64,000 nt of DNA, from NCBI RefSeq assembly GCF_002288925.2, contig NW_022098036.1, positions 45,201,204 to 45,265,203 on the forward strand. The letters are read 5' to 3'. Shown here one piece after another: positions 39,420-50,407 of the stretch (positions are counted from its first letter, which is position 1; the number at the start of each line of letters is the position of its first letter). The notes under the pieces are model-generated. The model did no database searches and was not told the DNA's origin. It saw nothing but the letters and a program-made list of their open reading frames with translations. The DNA is from Delphinapterus leucas. Taxonomy: Eukaryota > Chordata > Mammalia > Artiodactyla > Monodontidae. The translations under genes and the position numbers were made by a program.

Positions 39420-39960
39420 GCCAATAACCTGCCTGTTTAATACTGATACAATCACATTATCTAGTTTCATATATTTCATTTATCACATTCGATTTTCCCC
39501 AATTATCCTGATAATGTCCATTATAATTTTTTTCCTAATCCCAATTCAATCAAGGATCATATTTTGCCCTTAGTTCTTATGTCTCTTTATTGTCCTTTAA
39601 TTTATTTTTATTATTATTATTATTTAAATATTTATTTATTTATTTTGGCTGTGCCGGGTCTTAGTTGCAACACACAGGATCTTCGTTGTGGCATGTTTAG
39701 TTGTGGCAGGCGGGCTCCTTAGTTGCAGCATGCACATGGGATCAAGTTCCCCGACCAGGGATCGAACCCAGGCCCCCTGCGATGGGAGCGCAGAGTCTTA
39801 CCCACTGGACCACCAGGGAGGTCCCCTGTTGTCCTTTAATTTAGAACAGTCCCCTCATCTTTGTGTGTGACTTCATTACATTGATATTTTAGTAAGCGTT
39901 CAGGCCAGCTGTCTTGTGGAATGTTGTGAGGATGAAATCAGATATTTTTTAAAGCTGTGC
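39420..39960 (+). mobile_element. Old L1 3' segment, split by a SINE
   Basis: Shares with 35545-36770 the order AATTATCCTGATAATGTCCA, CAATCAAGGATCATATTTTG and TTTAGAACAGTCCCCTCATC. A SINE at 39605-39828 interrupts it. Confidence 0.55.
39605..39828 (-). mobile_element. CHR-related SINE, reverse
   Basis: Reverse copy with (TTTA)n tail, GGGATCGAACCCAGGCCCCC and CCAGGGAGGTCCC. 15-bp target duplications TTGTCCTTTAATTTA at 39590-39604 and 39829-39843. Confidence 0.9.
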
Positions 39961-39961
39961 T

Positions 39962-40205
39962 TTGAGCCAGTGAGGCATAACGGTTAAGAACTTGCGCTAT
40001 GGAGCTAAATTTTCTGGGTTCAAGTTCCAGGTCTACCTCTTACTAGCTGTATAACCTTAGTCAAATTATTATACCTCTCTCTGTCTTAGTCTCATCTATA
40101 ACGTGAGGATAATGAGTACCTCCCCACTACTGTGGCGATTAAATAAGTAAATACATGTAAAGTATTCACAGCAGTCCCTGCACAGTAAGTGTTCATGAAC
40201 TGCTA
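39962..40205 (+). repeat. MIR SINE
   Basis: MIR order TTCTGGGTTCAAGTTCCAGG, TACTAGCTGTATAACCTTAG, and CACAGTAAGTGTTCATGAAC. Confidence 0.8.
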
Positions 40206-40439
40206 CTGAAGAAGGCAAATTCTTGTTGTGGGATCTGAGTTTCAAAATCTGTGTGTGTTTAGCTAGAAAAAAAATTCACTCAATTATACATGATTTTTTT
40301 TTCAGTGTTTACTAAATGTCTATAATTATGCCAGCTGCTGCAGTAAAAATTTAAAAAATAGTTCCTGAAGGGGAAAAAAAGAAGTTTAAGATATGATCTC
40401 TGATCTCAAACAATTTACTAGTGTGAAATTACTAAAATA

Positions 40440-40770
40440 TGGGAAGCAATCAAGGTAGAGTTAAGCACTGCTAACCTGAGTAAACATGAAGTTCATGCTG
40501 ATAGTTGAGAGAAGGAAGTGGTCTGTGTTGACTGAAATAGCTGAAGAGTGTTTAAAAACTGACTAGTCAGAGAAGAGGAGACAGGCATTACTCCAGGCAG
40601 ATGAAACCGCGTGAGCAAAGGAATAATACGGGAGTGAGGGCAGTGGGAAATAAGTACAAACAGGGGCCTGGGGCCAGATTATGAGTGGTTTAAAATCCAG
40701 GTACAAGCAAGCAGGTCTTCATGCAGGAGGCAAAGGGGGACCATTTTAAGTTCTTGAGAATGTAGTGTTA
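40440..40770 (-). repeat. Old LINE-like repeat (copy 2)
   Basis: Contains GTGAGCAAAGGAATAATACG and CCAGATTATGAGTGGTTTAA, then GGGGGACCATTTTAAG. Related to copies 1 and 3 by order of motifs. Confidence 0.45.
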
Positions 40771-41149
40771 GCCAAATAGAGAAAAAATTGGGGACGAAGG
40801 CTGAGCAAAAATCCTCGCCCAAAGTGTAAGACTACTTTGTCTTTCACCTGAAGGATGTCACGCACTTGCATGAATGTTCATTTAAAGGTGGGAGAGTTAA
40901 GCAATAGAAGTGACCCAGAGACATTCCACCTGGAAATCATGAGCTCGGCCCACGCACCGAGTGCTTGATGCTTAATCCCAAACTAGAATTTTACTGACTA
41001 GTTAACCAACTTTAGCAAATTGTCAGAAGGTGCTCGCTCACCGGTTTTTTATGCTGGTAACGAAGGCCTGGTTTCACTGAGGAACAAACATGGGAAAAGG
41101 TGAGAGGAGGGTGAGAAAGTGAAAGGAAGGGGAGAGAGGTGGGGAAGGG

Positions 41150-41365
41150 TATAGGTGCCAACCGGGCCGCCAGGGTCCGAGCGGAAGTGGGCCAGGGTCG
41201 GGGGTCGGGCGGCCCTTGGGGGCCCCCTGGGCCCGCGCCTCGGGCGCTACGCGTGTGCTCGCGGGCGGGGCGCCCAGCGACCGCCAGTGGCCAATCCGGG
41301 CGGGCGTCCGGGGAGGGGCGGGGCTTGCCGGCTCTGGCTCCGCGAGTCCTCCTTTTTGCACACAC
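41150..41365. promoter_or_regulatory. Isolated CpG-rich patch, candidate promoter
   Basis: About 215 bp dense in CpG inside A/T-rich DNA. It has a GGGGCGGGGC GC box near 41317-41326 and a CCAAT at about 41291-41295. It lies about 2.7 kb upstream of the C14orf93 promoter candidate and is followed by some 2.3 kb free of recognisable repeats. It may be an alternative C14orf93 promoter, the start of an unannotated transcript, or an enhancer. No good ORF is associated. Confidence 0.45.
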
Positions 41366-43800
41366 ACGAATACAAAGAGCCATACGACTTTCGGGTATCC
41401 TTTTTCCATTTTTTTTCTCCTTAATCTTGTGTGTGTTTTCAAATTTTTTTAAAAAAATAGAGATCTGTGGCAATGCTGGGGTGAGGAAACTGTTGCTAAG
41501 GGGAATGTGCGCTTTTCCCCATTTCTTTTTCTGTCTCTCTTCCTCTTTCTTTTTCCTGGTCAAGGTTTTAAATATACCAAGAAGTTGAGAAGCAGGATGG
41601 CCGTGTACAACTGTTTCCAGCCAAATTTATAGAGATTTTTTTCTTTTTGCTATCACATTTTAAGAACTGGTAAATTTTTATGGTCAGGGGAATTTTAAAA
41701 ATTTATCCTCTTGGGAAGTGTAGGTTTCTTTTTTTAAGCGGGATGAAGGGATAATGTAAATTTCTGCCACAGGCAACGTGGAAGGAAGCGGAGATTTGAG
41801 ACTCCCTCACAAAGCTGTTTGCGTGCGTTTTACACACCCTCCCCCAGAACCAAAACCAAGTGGCTTGAATGTGGCAATTGTCCAAGGCCAATAGGTTAAA
41901 AATGTTTGGATTTTATAATTGTGACACTCATTTCCCGGGCGGGGGGGGAGGGTCAAAGCCCTTTTTACAGTGTGTCTTACACACATTTTTCATGAGAACA
42001 TTGTGTGTGTGTGTTTCTTTAAGCAATTAATTTCGTAAAGATTTATCTTGGGGTTTTGTGCTTTGTGTATATGTACAGTATGTGTATATGTGCCGTATCA
42101 GATTTTGTTTTCAAAAGCGATTGCCTTTGGTTTTTTGTGTGCAAAGTAGCCCCTAGGATGTGGATTTTTTTGTTGTGTTCCCAAATGTGATCCAGACAGG
42201 ATTTCATGTGCAAATTAAAGCGTAGAAGAAATCCTATGCATAGAATTACTTAGGCATTTTCATTCCATGTGCATTTACTGTATTTTCTGCTCTTCTTCTA
42301 AAGTATCAGATTAGTGAATAATTAAATAATTGCCAAGGAATATGCAGTCCATGTGGCAAATGAGGGTAGGCAATGTATTGAGTCTGTGGTTTAAAGCCGC
42401 CTTTAGTGACTGTTTTGCCTAAGTGGTTTTGCTTTTTATTGTCTCACGTTCTTAAATGTACAGCTGTGTATATTTTGGCCTTTATGTGTGGTTTGGTTGG
42501 TGTGTTCAGAAGGGAAGTTCTCTCTTGGCTTTTTGACAAAATGGTCGTTGATAGGTTGGGATTTGTTTGAAAAGCTTCACAGCTGGCAAAATATCAGGAA
42601 AATAATCCAGTCAAGTCCAATTCTCAAAAACTGTTCATGGTGGTGGTGATGGGGGAGGTGCCAAGAGGAGGCAAAGGCAAATAATATATGGGAGGGATAA
42701 GAAATGCATTTTGGTTATCATGTTGCATTTTTAAAATGAAAAGCTTTCTCCCCATGCCAAGAGCCACGGAGAGAAGTGTATGAATTAGAGAACAACAGGC
42801 TCAGAACAGCACCTCCGGTTACAGGAGACGTATTCTCACTTTTTTCTGTTACAGAACCATCGTCTCCTATTAGGAGTCATACGGAAAATATTTATATTCA
42901 AATCTCTATTGGCAGATTGGAGTGAAAGCATAGGAGGTATATGGGGTGATGAGGGAGAAACTGGAATGTCACAAGTGAAGTAGCGACCAGGAGATAAAAA
43001 AAGATCTACTGTAGAGTTGAAATTTCAGGACAACAAAACCTCTGTGTGATAATACATTTCCATTCCCCACCTCGCGTCCCACTCAGTTTCAAGCAGTATT
43101 TAAGACACCTAACAACGGCGATTAAACTGTTTGTACAGGTCTTGACATCCACTATAATGAAAGTGGCCCGTGTGGGCTCTGGGTTTATCTGTATTGAGTG
43201 CATTTTTATTCCCTAACAATACAAGTCAGATCAGTCTCAAATGTGGATCATTCCACAAGTTTAGGCCTGCGTATCTTTGAAATCTAGTCAGTCTAGTGAC
43301 CTTTGTGATGGCAGCAGTGTTAGGAATTTTTAATGGAGTTTTGCTCTTAATCTTTTTCGCCTTACTGCAGGTCTTCACGTATACTTCCTACCTTCTCGGA
43401 AAAGAGAGTTCTTCTAGAGCAGTATACACAGGCCAAGCCCCTGTCCTCCTAGACTATTTAATTTTTAGTAGGATTTTAGGCTCAGAGGCAATGTCCTTGC
43501 TTTGAATTTCTTTGTAAGAAACAAAACTCCTCCCACGAATATATCGTTGTCTTGGCCCTCCTACCAAAGCAAAGCTAAACTCGGTTGGTTTTGCTTGGGA
43601 ATCCGCGGGGCCCCTCGAGATGAAAACTTCTTTGAAGTAAGGGCAGCTGCCACCTTGCTGAAAGATCTGCAGCTGAGGCCGGCAGGAACGAAAAGCCTTC
43701 CGCCACCAAATGTATGAGGCCGACTTGTAGCCACTGTACCTATAATCGTGTACACGCAGCTTTGTGAGCAGCAGAGAACAAAAGCGAGTAAACAAACAAA
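41366..43800 (+). other. Repeat-poor T/G-rich region
   Basis: About 2.4 kb without a SINE, LINE or other repeat that I recognise, unusual for this part of the window, and markedly T- and G-rich on the plus strand at 41370-42560. No convincing reading frame. It could be a non-coding transcript or conserved regulatory DNA. Confidence 0.4.
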
Positions 43801-43809
43801 AAAAAGGAA

Positions 43810-44260
43810 GCTAAAGATGGCGTCTGACGGCTTTGAAAAAGCCTCGCAGTCGTGTCCCTCCCTGAAGAGGCCCCTCCCCTCCCTGGCTTGTTGAGTGATT
43901 GTGGATTGCGGCCAATAACGTCCCCAGCCCTGCTCCGCCTCATCGTCCAACCGCCAATCACCGGGGGCCCGGAGACTGGCAGGGCGGGGCCTCCCCGCGT
44001 GCGCGCGCTGGCCGGGTACACGAGCCGCGCCTCGGTCGTCCGCGGCCGTCCGCGCGCCCTTCTTGGCGCCGCTCGGTCAGCTGGCGCGGCGCGCGGGGCA
44101 CACGCGGTGGGACACCCTTAGGGCCGCCAAGGCGGGATCGCCCCGGGAAGTCTCTCGCCATACTCACCCCCCAGCCCTCCGAGCTTTTTTGGCCACGTAG
44201 TCTACCCACGGTGACCCAACGAGATCCCCGGCCGCGCCTCGGCCAATCTGCTGTCTGCGG
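43810..44260 (+). promoter_or_regulatory. C14orf93: CpG island, likely C14orf93 promoter
   Basis: CpG-dense sequence with two CCAAT boxes (43912-43916 and 43954-43958, 42 bp apart), a GC box GGGCGGGG at 43982-43989 and an AAGATGGCG word (YY1-like) at 43814-43822. CCAAT and GC boxes in this order suggest plus-strand transcription starting after about 44000. The distance to the first coding exon (about 8 kb) fits the human gene, whose 5' exons are non-coding. The first exon's donor was not identified. Confidence 0.55.
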
Positions 44261-46513
44261 GCCTTCTGAGGAACACCCCTTTCCCAGGACACCTAGGGCA
44301 TAGTGTAGCGGGGGCCTCAGTGGCGGGTCGCCCTGTTCCCCGCGGCCTCGAGGGCGGAGCTCAGCTCTATTCTCCCTTGCGCCGCTGTGTCCTCCCTGCC
44401 TGTGGCTGAAACGTTCTCTTCGGGAATTGTTCTGCTGTCCCTCGTGCCCACTTTGTCATCTTTGACTAATATTTAATCAGCTAACGTTTACCGAGGGCTC
44501 GCTGGGCACACGATACAGCTTTAGGAGCTAGTTTTTCATTTTTCAGTTTCTCCAGAAATGCAGGAAGAGTCATTTACGTCAGGCACATGGATATGGAAAC
44601 CTTAAACCGGTAATTTTAATCTCACCAAGTTGCATTTTAGCACATGTAAAGAAAAAAGACAGTGCTATATCAGGTTAAAAACCCTCGTACACTATACAAA
44701 CATACTTGGAATTTTCGGATTACGTGGGATCCTTTTCTTAGGAACTCATTCTGCCCTCTGGGTCTACATCTTTTTTACCCCTAGAAACGAAGTCTTAGAT
44801 TTTGTTTTTTTGTAGATCCTTAGATGGGTCAGTCTTTAAAAATGTAGAAAAATACTGTTTTATGGTATTTACTTACCTGCTCTTGTGTGATAAGGAGCTC
44901 ATGTCTGATAGAAACAGGTTTTGAGAGGACCTTCTATCCGGTGAGCCATTTTGCACCTTCAAGTGGGGGAGAAGGGCTGACCGTCACAGCAGGAACTTTA
45001 AGTGGCCATTTTCCTTTTTTATTTCTTAAAATGAAGATTATGGTATCAATTGCTATGCTTTCAGTAATCACATTTAAGGAAGTCCATTGCTAGCATGACC
45101 CTGAATGAGTCAAGGGCCCATTATAAAAACATATATCATCTGAGTGATACCATACCCTACACACCTATTAAACAGTGGGAAAACTTTTATTTTTCATAGT
45201 TTGGAGGTGAACTCAGTCATGCAGAAAATTCAAACTCAGAATGGGTTGAAGCAAGCAAGGGAGCTGCCAAGGGTATGATATATTTAGTTCTAACAAAAAT
45301 ACATGTCTTGGGAGGAAAGGGATAGTTAAGATTATGGACAGTCTCACCCTGAGCTGTCTGTCTAAAGAAGATGAGTTTTCTTTCTTCTTTATCTAAATAC
45401 TTATTTAAAAAAAAACAAAATTTTTGAAAAGTACATTTTCTAGGCTCCTTTCACATGTATTAAAATTAGACCAATATAGAATGAACCCCAAACACACAGA
45501 TTTTATGTAAACTTAAGTTTGACAGCTGCTGCCATTTTGTGTTGGCAGCTCATCATAGGATTGAAGATCTTTTTCTTAACATTCAATTCTAAAAGTTGAT
45601 AGCATTTTGCAAAAGGCATGTATGTTATTCAGTGGTGGTCAATCTTAGTTTATTCCTGTTTTTTCTTTCTTGAACAAGAATGCAAACTCTTGGTTTTAGA
45701 ATAAATCAGCAATCTGAAGTTGCAAAAGTTGACAGTATTAAAGTTTAATAATAATGGTATAGACACTGCCTGGATAATTTACTCCAGTTAACTGTTGCTT
45801 TGCCAGACATTCCATGGATTGCTTCATGGGCTATTAAACAGTTATACATTTTGAGAGGTAAAATAAAGATACCATAATAAAGTTTAGCTATGTTAATAAT
45901 GTTGGCAGGGTTAAATGGGCTTTAGAACCTTAAACTAGTGATGGAAAAAAGCAAGAATGAAGCACTATCTATAATAAAGTTCTTTTATCAGTTTGAATTA
46001 TTCAAACTGAGAAATGTCTGTAAAGTAAAAAGAGTGTCTCAATAGCATATATCTTTGTCTTCCTCTCTCCATGTCAATGAATCTTGGCCGCTGAGTTCAT
46101 CTTTTCCTTCTCTGCAGTCTCAGGGAAGAGCTTGCCTTCCTTCCTTCTCATGGGCGAATCCTTGCTAGAAGAAAACTTAAATCCTTTCCTAATATGTTTA
46201 TCCTTTCCTTTTTCACTGGCCTTTTTCTTTCTGCTTTTTAAACATACTGAGGCTCTAGTGCCCTCTCTGACTTCCTATTTCCTTCCTTTCATAACTAAAC
46301 TCTAGAAAACTTGACTTCATGTCTTGCTTCCATTTTCTCTCCATCACGTTCTCTTTCGTCTACTGCATAGTATTACTTTCACTACAAAAAATACCTCTCT
46401 GGTCATTGCCAGTGACCATCACAGACAAATAAAATGTATTTCCTTAATTTGCATCTTTTAACCATTCTGCTGCACTTGTCACAGTTGATTGAATCCACTT
46501 TCTTGATATTCTT

Positions 46514-47088
46514 CTTCTTTTTAATAAATTTACTTTTTCTTTTTTGGCTGCGTTGGGTCTTCGTTGCCGTGAGTGGGCTTTCTCTAGCTGCAGCGAGCGG
46601 GGGCTACTCTTTGTTGTGGTGTGCAGGCTTCTCATTTCTCATTGCAGTGGCTTCTCTTGTTGAGCACAGGCTCCAGGTGCGCGGGCTTCAGTAGTTGCTG
46701 CACGTGGGCTCAGTAGTTGTGGCTCACGGGCTCTAGAGTGCAGCCTCAGTAGTTGTGGTGCACAGGCTTAGTTGCTCTGTGGCAATGTGGGATCTTCCCA
46801 GACCAGGGCTGGAACCCGTGTTCCCTACATTGGCGGGCAATTTTTTTTTTTTTTTTCTGTACGCGGGCCTCTCACTGTTGTGGCCTCTCCCGTTGCGGAG
46901 CACAGGCTCCGGACGCGCAGGCTCAGCGGACATGGCTCACGGGCCCAGCCGCTCTGCGGCATGTGGGATCTTCCCAGAACGGGGCACGAACCCTTGTCCC
47001 CTGCATCAGCAGGCGGACTCTCAACCACTGCGCCACCAGGGAAGCCCTGACAGGCGGATTCTTAACCACTGCACCACCAGGGAAGTCC
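46514..47088 (-). mobile_element. CHR-type SINE, long form, interrupted by a younger SINE
   Basis: Outer reverse copy with 12-bp target duplications CTTGATATTCTT at 46502-46513 and 47089-47100. Its right end (GGCGGATTCTTAACC... GGGAAGTCC) resumes at about 47052 after the inner SINE. Confidence 0.9.
46842..47047 (-). mobile_element. A-tailed SINE of the GAGCCATGGCCGCTGAGCC class, nested
   Basis: Reverse copy (T-run, then CTCTCACTGTTGTGGCCTCT ... GCCACCAGGGAAGCC) inserted within the long-form SINE near its tRNA head. Duplications at the junction are too degraded to define. Confidence 0.88.
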
Positions 47089-47673
47089 CTTGATATTCTT
47101 TCTACTTTGGCTTTCATAACACTCTTTTCCTCCCACCTTACTGACCATTCTTCTCTTTCAATGAAGCCTCTTGCAAGGATTGGCTCGAAGTGCTGTCCTT
47201 GGCCTTTGCCAAGGACTTTGTATTTACTCCTTGGAGAGCTAATTCACTCTCTGAAGTTCAAATATAACCTCCTACTAAAGTTTCCAAATCTGCATTCCAG
47301 CTCTGACCTTCCTCCTGTTTTTGTTTTTCAGACCTAACCAGTTGCTTTCAGAACATTCCATTTAAAGATGCTGCCATCAGTTTGAAATTTAACATGTTGT
47401 ATAAATACACATCTTCTCAAACATGCTGGTGCCTCCTCTCAGCTTCCTCATTTCTATCATTCTGTCAGTGGTACCATCTTCTGACCCTCGGGTTTATAAT
47501 CTTGAAGCTGTCTTTAACCAATCTCTATCCCCCACATTTATTAAGTTAAGAAATATGATCAGTCCTTCCTCCAGGATATTGAACCTTCATATCCACAATG
47601 CTGATTCTCATCACTTCTCTCCAGGATTAAACAATCTCCTAACCTCTAACTGTTCCACTTTAGGTATCTAAGA

Positions 47674-47974
47674 CAGGGGTCAGCAAACTATAGCCCCTAG
47701 TCTTAGGTCTGGCCTGCCACCTGTTTTTGTGTGGCCCATGAGATAAGAATGGCTTTTATATTTTTTAATGTAAATATTAAGTGTAATTTGTGACATTTCT
47801 GTGTCCATAAATAAAGTTTTATTGTAACACAGCCATGCTCATGTTTATGTATTGTCCATGGCTGCTTTGTGCTACAGTGGCAGAGTTGAATACTTGCGAC
47901 AGAAACCACATGGCCTGCAAAGCCTAAGTTATTTACTATCTAGTCCTTTACAGAGAAAGGTTTGCGGACCCCTG
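47674..47974 (-). mobile_element. Complete small hAT-type element
   Basis: A 301-bp element with inverted ends CAGGGGTCAGCAAAC and (reverse) CAGGGGTCCGCAAAC. Flanks are ATCTAAGA (47666-47673) and CTCTAAGA (47975-47982), a 7-of-8 target duplication. Same family as 27138-27475. Confidence 0.8.
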
Positions 47975-47999
47975 CTCTAAGAGTTTCCTTAACTCGATT

Positions 48000-48430
48000 T
48001 TCAAAGTCCTCTGTCAGCTTTCTGTACCTTTTATATAAGCCATTTTGCTCTGATCTCTCACAGGTACCCTTTTAATTCTGTTATGTTTTTTTTCCTCTCA
48101 CTTATCACGTCTTCTTACGACCCTCCCAGTTCATCCTATATCTTGCTCAAGGCTCAATTGTAGGTTTTTCTTCGATAAGCCCCCTTCCACATGATTTCAT
48201 TCTGTTGATCTTTCTATTATTTTGAACTAACTCCTCAAGATTTTTTTAGTCTGTACCATATTTTTAGGCACATGTGTATATTTTGACTTGTTCTTTAGAC
48301 ATTCTATTCTCACATGCACCGTAAGCTCCTTGTGTGTAGGGACTTTTGTCTTCCCTTCACTTGAGTACTTGGAGGTGGCAATCCATTTTGGTGACTCATC
48401 CTTTAGCATGGCCTTGCATATAGAGAATTT
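48000..48430. repeat. L2/MIR-like remnant
   Basis: Diverged piece with CATGCACCGTAAGCTCCTTG followed by GTGTAGGGACTTTTGTCTTC, typical of L2/MIR ends. Extent uncertain. Confidence 0.4.
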
Positions 48431-49214
48431 TTAGAAACACATTTTTGTTGTTGTTTTTAACTTGCTCATCTTCTCTAATGGGGATATATGTAACTAATTA
48501 TATTAGTGTTTTGTTTTTAATAATTTATCCAGCATTTGAATTGGTGTCTGGTTAGTAAATATCATAATGTGAAATGTTCCTTTAACACCTGCCAACTCCA
48601 GTTTCCTCATGCTTTTATTTCAGTGTCTTAGAGCTTATGTGGGAGACTCTAGCAGGAGCCTGGGAAACTAAGTCAGCAGTAATATCCATAGGAACCCCAA
48701 AAGAGTTATTTGAACGCCCATTATGCTACACTGCACTGTACCAGGTTTTTATAGACATATTAGTTCAAGAAAACACCTATTTGTTGCCCTGAACGTGACA
48801 TTCTAAAATGGACATAATTAGGTAATACACAAAATCGAGAAGCAGAAAGAAATTGAGGGACAAAATTATAGAGCAGATAGTATCATGATATTTTATGTCA
48901 ACACAAATATGAAAATATATTTAGCATTAAAAACTAGCAGAGTTGAAATTATCCTTAGTCTAAACCAAGTCGTGATAGTAAGTAAATTACAAATACTCCG
49001 TTTTCTCAATACCTTTCTAATTTGCGTCACAGAAGGTTTTGTACTGATAAATGCGTCTTTGTATACTTGAATTCATTTTTTCTTAGAAATGTGATATTAA
49101 ATTTAGAGGGGAAACTCCCCAAATTCTATTTCAAGCCATTGTATTTTTTTTTTTTTCAAGATTAGGACATCAGGATGGATGTCCAGGATGGGAAGACAAA
49201 AGGTTTCAGGAATC

Positions 49215-49420
49215 TAGCTGTTACGTGTGGAGCACTGACTGTGTGCCAGTATTCTGTAGATGCCTTATATATATTATATACAGTCTTCACAAAAACACTC
49301 ACGGTAGGCAGAGATGAGAACACTGGGGCTCAGAAAAGGGAATTATATGCCCAAGTTCCCACAGCCCATTTTAGTGCTGTTTTGGGAAGATTACCTAAGA
49401 AAGACCATTTAAGGGGAGGG
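49215..49420 (+). repeat. MIR-like SINE
   Basis: MIR-type order: GAGCACTGACTGTGTGCCAG, then a cluster of CTTCACAAAAACACTCACGG, and GAGAACACTGGGGCTCAGAA. Diverged. Confidence 0.65.
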
Positions 49421-49564
49421 AGGGGCTCAAGGTAGGCACAACGCTGGCAGGGGTAAAGGCCTCCTGCAAGAAAGAGTGAGTTTTTGGGGCAAGAGTATTG
49501 CAGTTGTCAATTTGATCCCAGGAAGTGTACCCACCTGGAGTCCCAACATGATGCATCTTCATTT

Positions 49565-49900
49565 CTATTTTTTTTTAATTTTTAAAAATTGAAGTATAGT
49601 TAATGTAAATTATATGTTACAAATGTACAATATAGTGATACACAATTTTTAGAGGTTGTACTCCATTTATAGTTATTATAAAATATTGGCTACATTCCCT
49701 GTGTTGTACAGTATATCCTTGTAGTTTATTTTATACATTATTTATTTATTTATTAAAAACAGTTTTTTTTAACTGAAGTATAGTTGATGTACAGTATTAT
49801 ATAAGTGACAGGTCTTAATTTCTTGTTGTACAAATCCTGAACCCAAGTGGTATATTACTGTTTACATAATTTTCTTTTTCTCACAACATCCATGTTTCAG
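49565..49900 (-). mobile_element. L1 3' end fragments
   Basis: Two adjacent reverse pieces each beginning with TTGAAGTATAGTTAATGTA- or CTGAAGTATAGTTGATGTA-type sequence, the 3' end of ungulate/cetacean L1. Confidence 0.65.
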
Positions 49901-50068
49901 ATTAAACTCTGCATGATGTTGGTTTTAAAAAAGTTAAAAACCCCGCTGGAGCATGTAGGACCTTATTTAGGAAAGAAAAGGATATATTAATGATTCATCC
50001 ACAAATTGACCTGGGAATCACTTAGTGCTTTCCTTTAACCTTTCGTTTTAATTTGACTTTAACCTTTA

Positions 50069-50407
50069 TTTTTTGTTGTTGTTGTTTTTGTTTGTTTGTT
50101 TTATTTATTTTTGGGGGCGTTGGGTCTTCGTTGCTGCGAGTAGGCTTTTCTCTAGTTGTGGAGAGCGGGGGCTACTCTTTGTTGCAGTGCATGGGCTTCT
50201 CACTGTGATAGCTTCTCTTGTTGCAGAGCACGGGCTCTAGGCACGCAGGCTTCAGTAGTTGTGGCACGCAGGCTCAGTAGTTGTGGCGCACAGGCTTAGT
50301 TGCTCCACGCCATGTGGAATCTTCCTGGACCAGGGCTCGAATCTTCCTGGACCATGTCCCCTGCATTGGCAGGCAGATTCTTAACGACTGCGCCACCAGG
50401 GAAGTCC
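50069..50407 (-). mobile_element. CHR-type SINE, long form
   Basis: Reverse copy with the end CGCCACCAGGGAAGTCC. 9-bp target duplications TAACCTTTA at 50060-50068 and 50408-50416. It carries a short duplication (CTCGAATCTTCCTGGACCA..) near the tRNA part. Confidence 0.85.

Larger units (their letters stand above)
28790..41140. other. Intergenic region PSMB5-C14orf93
   Basis: No coding exon recognised. It holds about nine CHR-type SINEs, two related L1 3' segments (35545-36770, 39420-39960), two MIRs and an old LINE-like stretch (40440-40770). Stretches 28790-30030, 31140-32270, 32650-35540 and 36800-37500 contain no repeat or gene I can name; 33420-33680 is purine-rich. Confidence 0.65.
46380..47660 (+). 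repeat. Old LINE-like repeat, interrupted by SINEs
   Basis: Diverged, pyrimidine-rich sequence around the nested SINEs, with CACTTGTCACAGTTGATTGA, GAAGTGCTGTCCTTGGCC and TTCCTCCAGGATATTGAACC. I believe it derives from a non-LTR retrotransposon coding region, but cannot name the family. Confidence 0.4.

Noticed and set aside
41012..41588. Frames of 120-183 residues over the 41-kb CpG patch
   Set aside because: Pro/Arg/Gly-rich readings of CpG DNA continuing into T-rich sequence; no domain, no splice support. The patch is kept only as a regulatory candidate.
46825..47093. Several frames of 60-110 residues repeated at many places (e.g. also 25696, 30843, 38954, 59529)
   Set aside because: All are translations of the same SINE class in both orientations, not a gene family.
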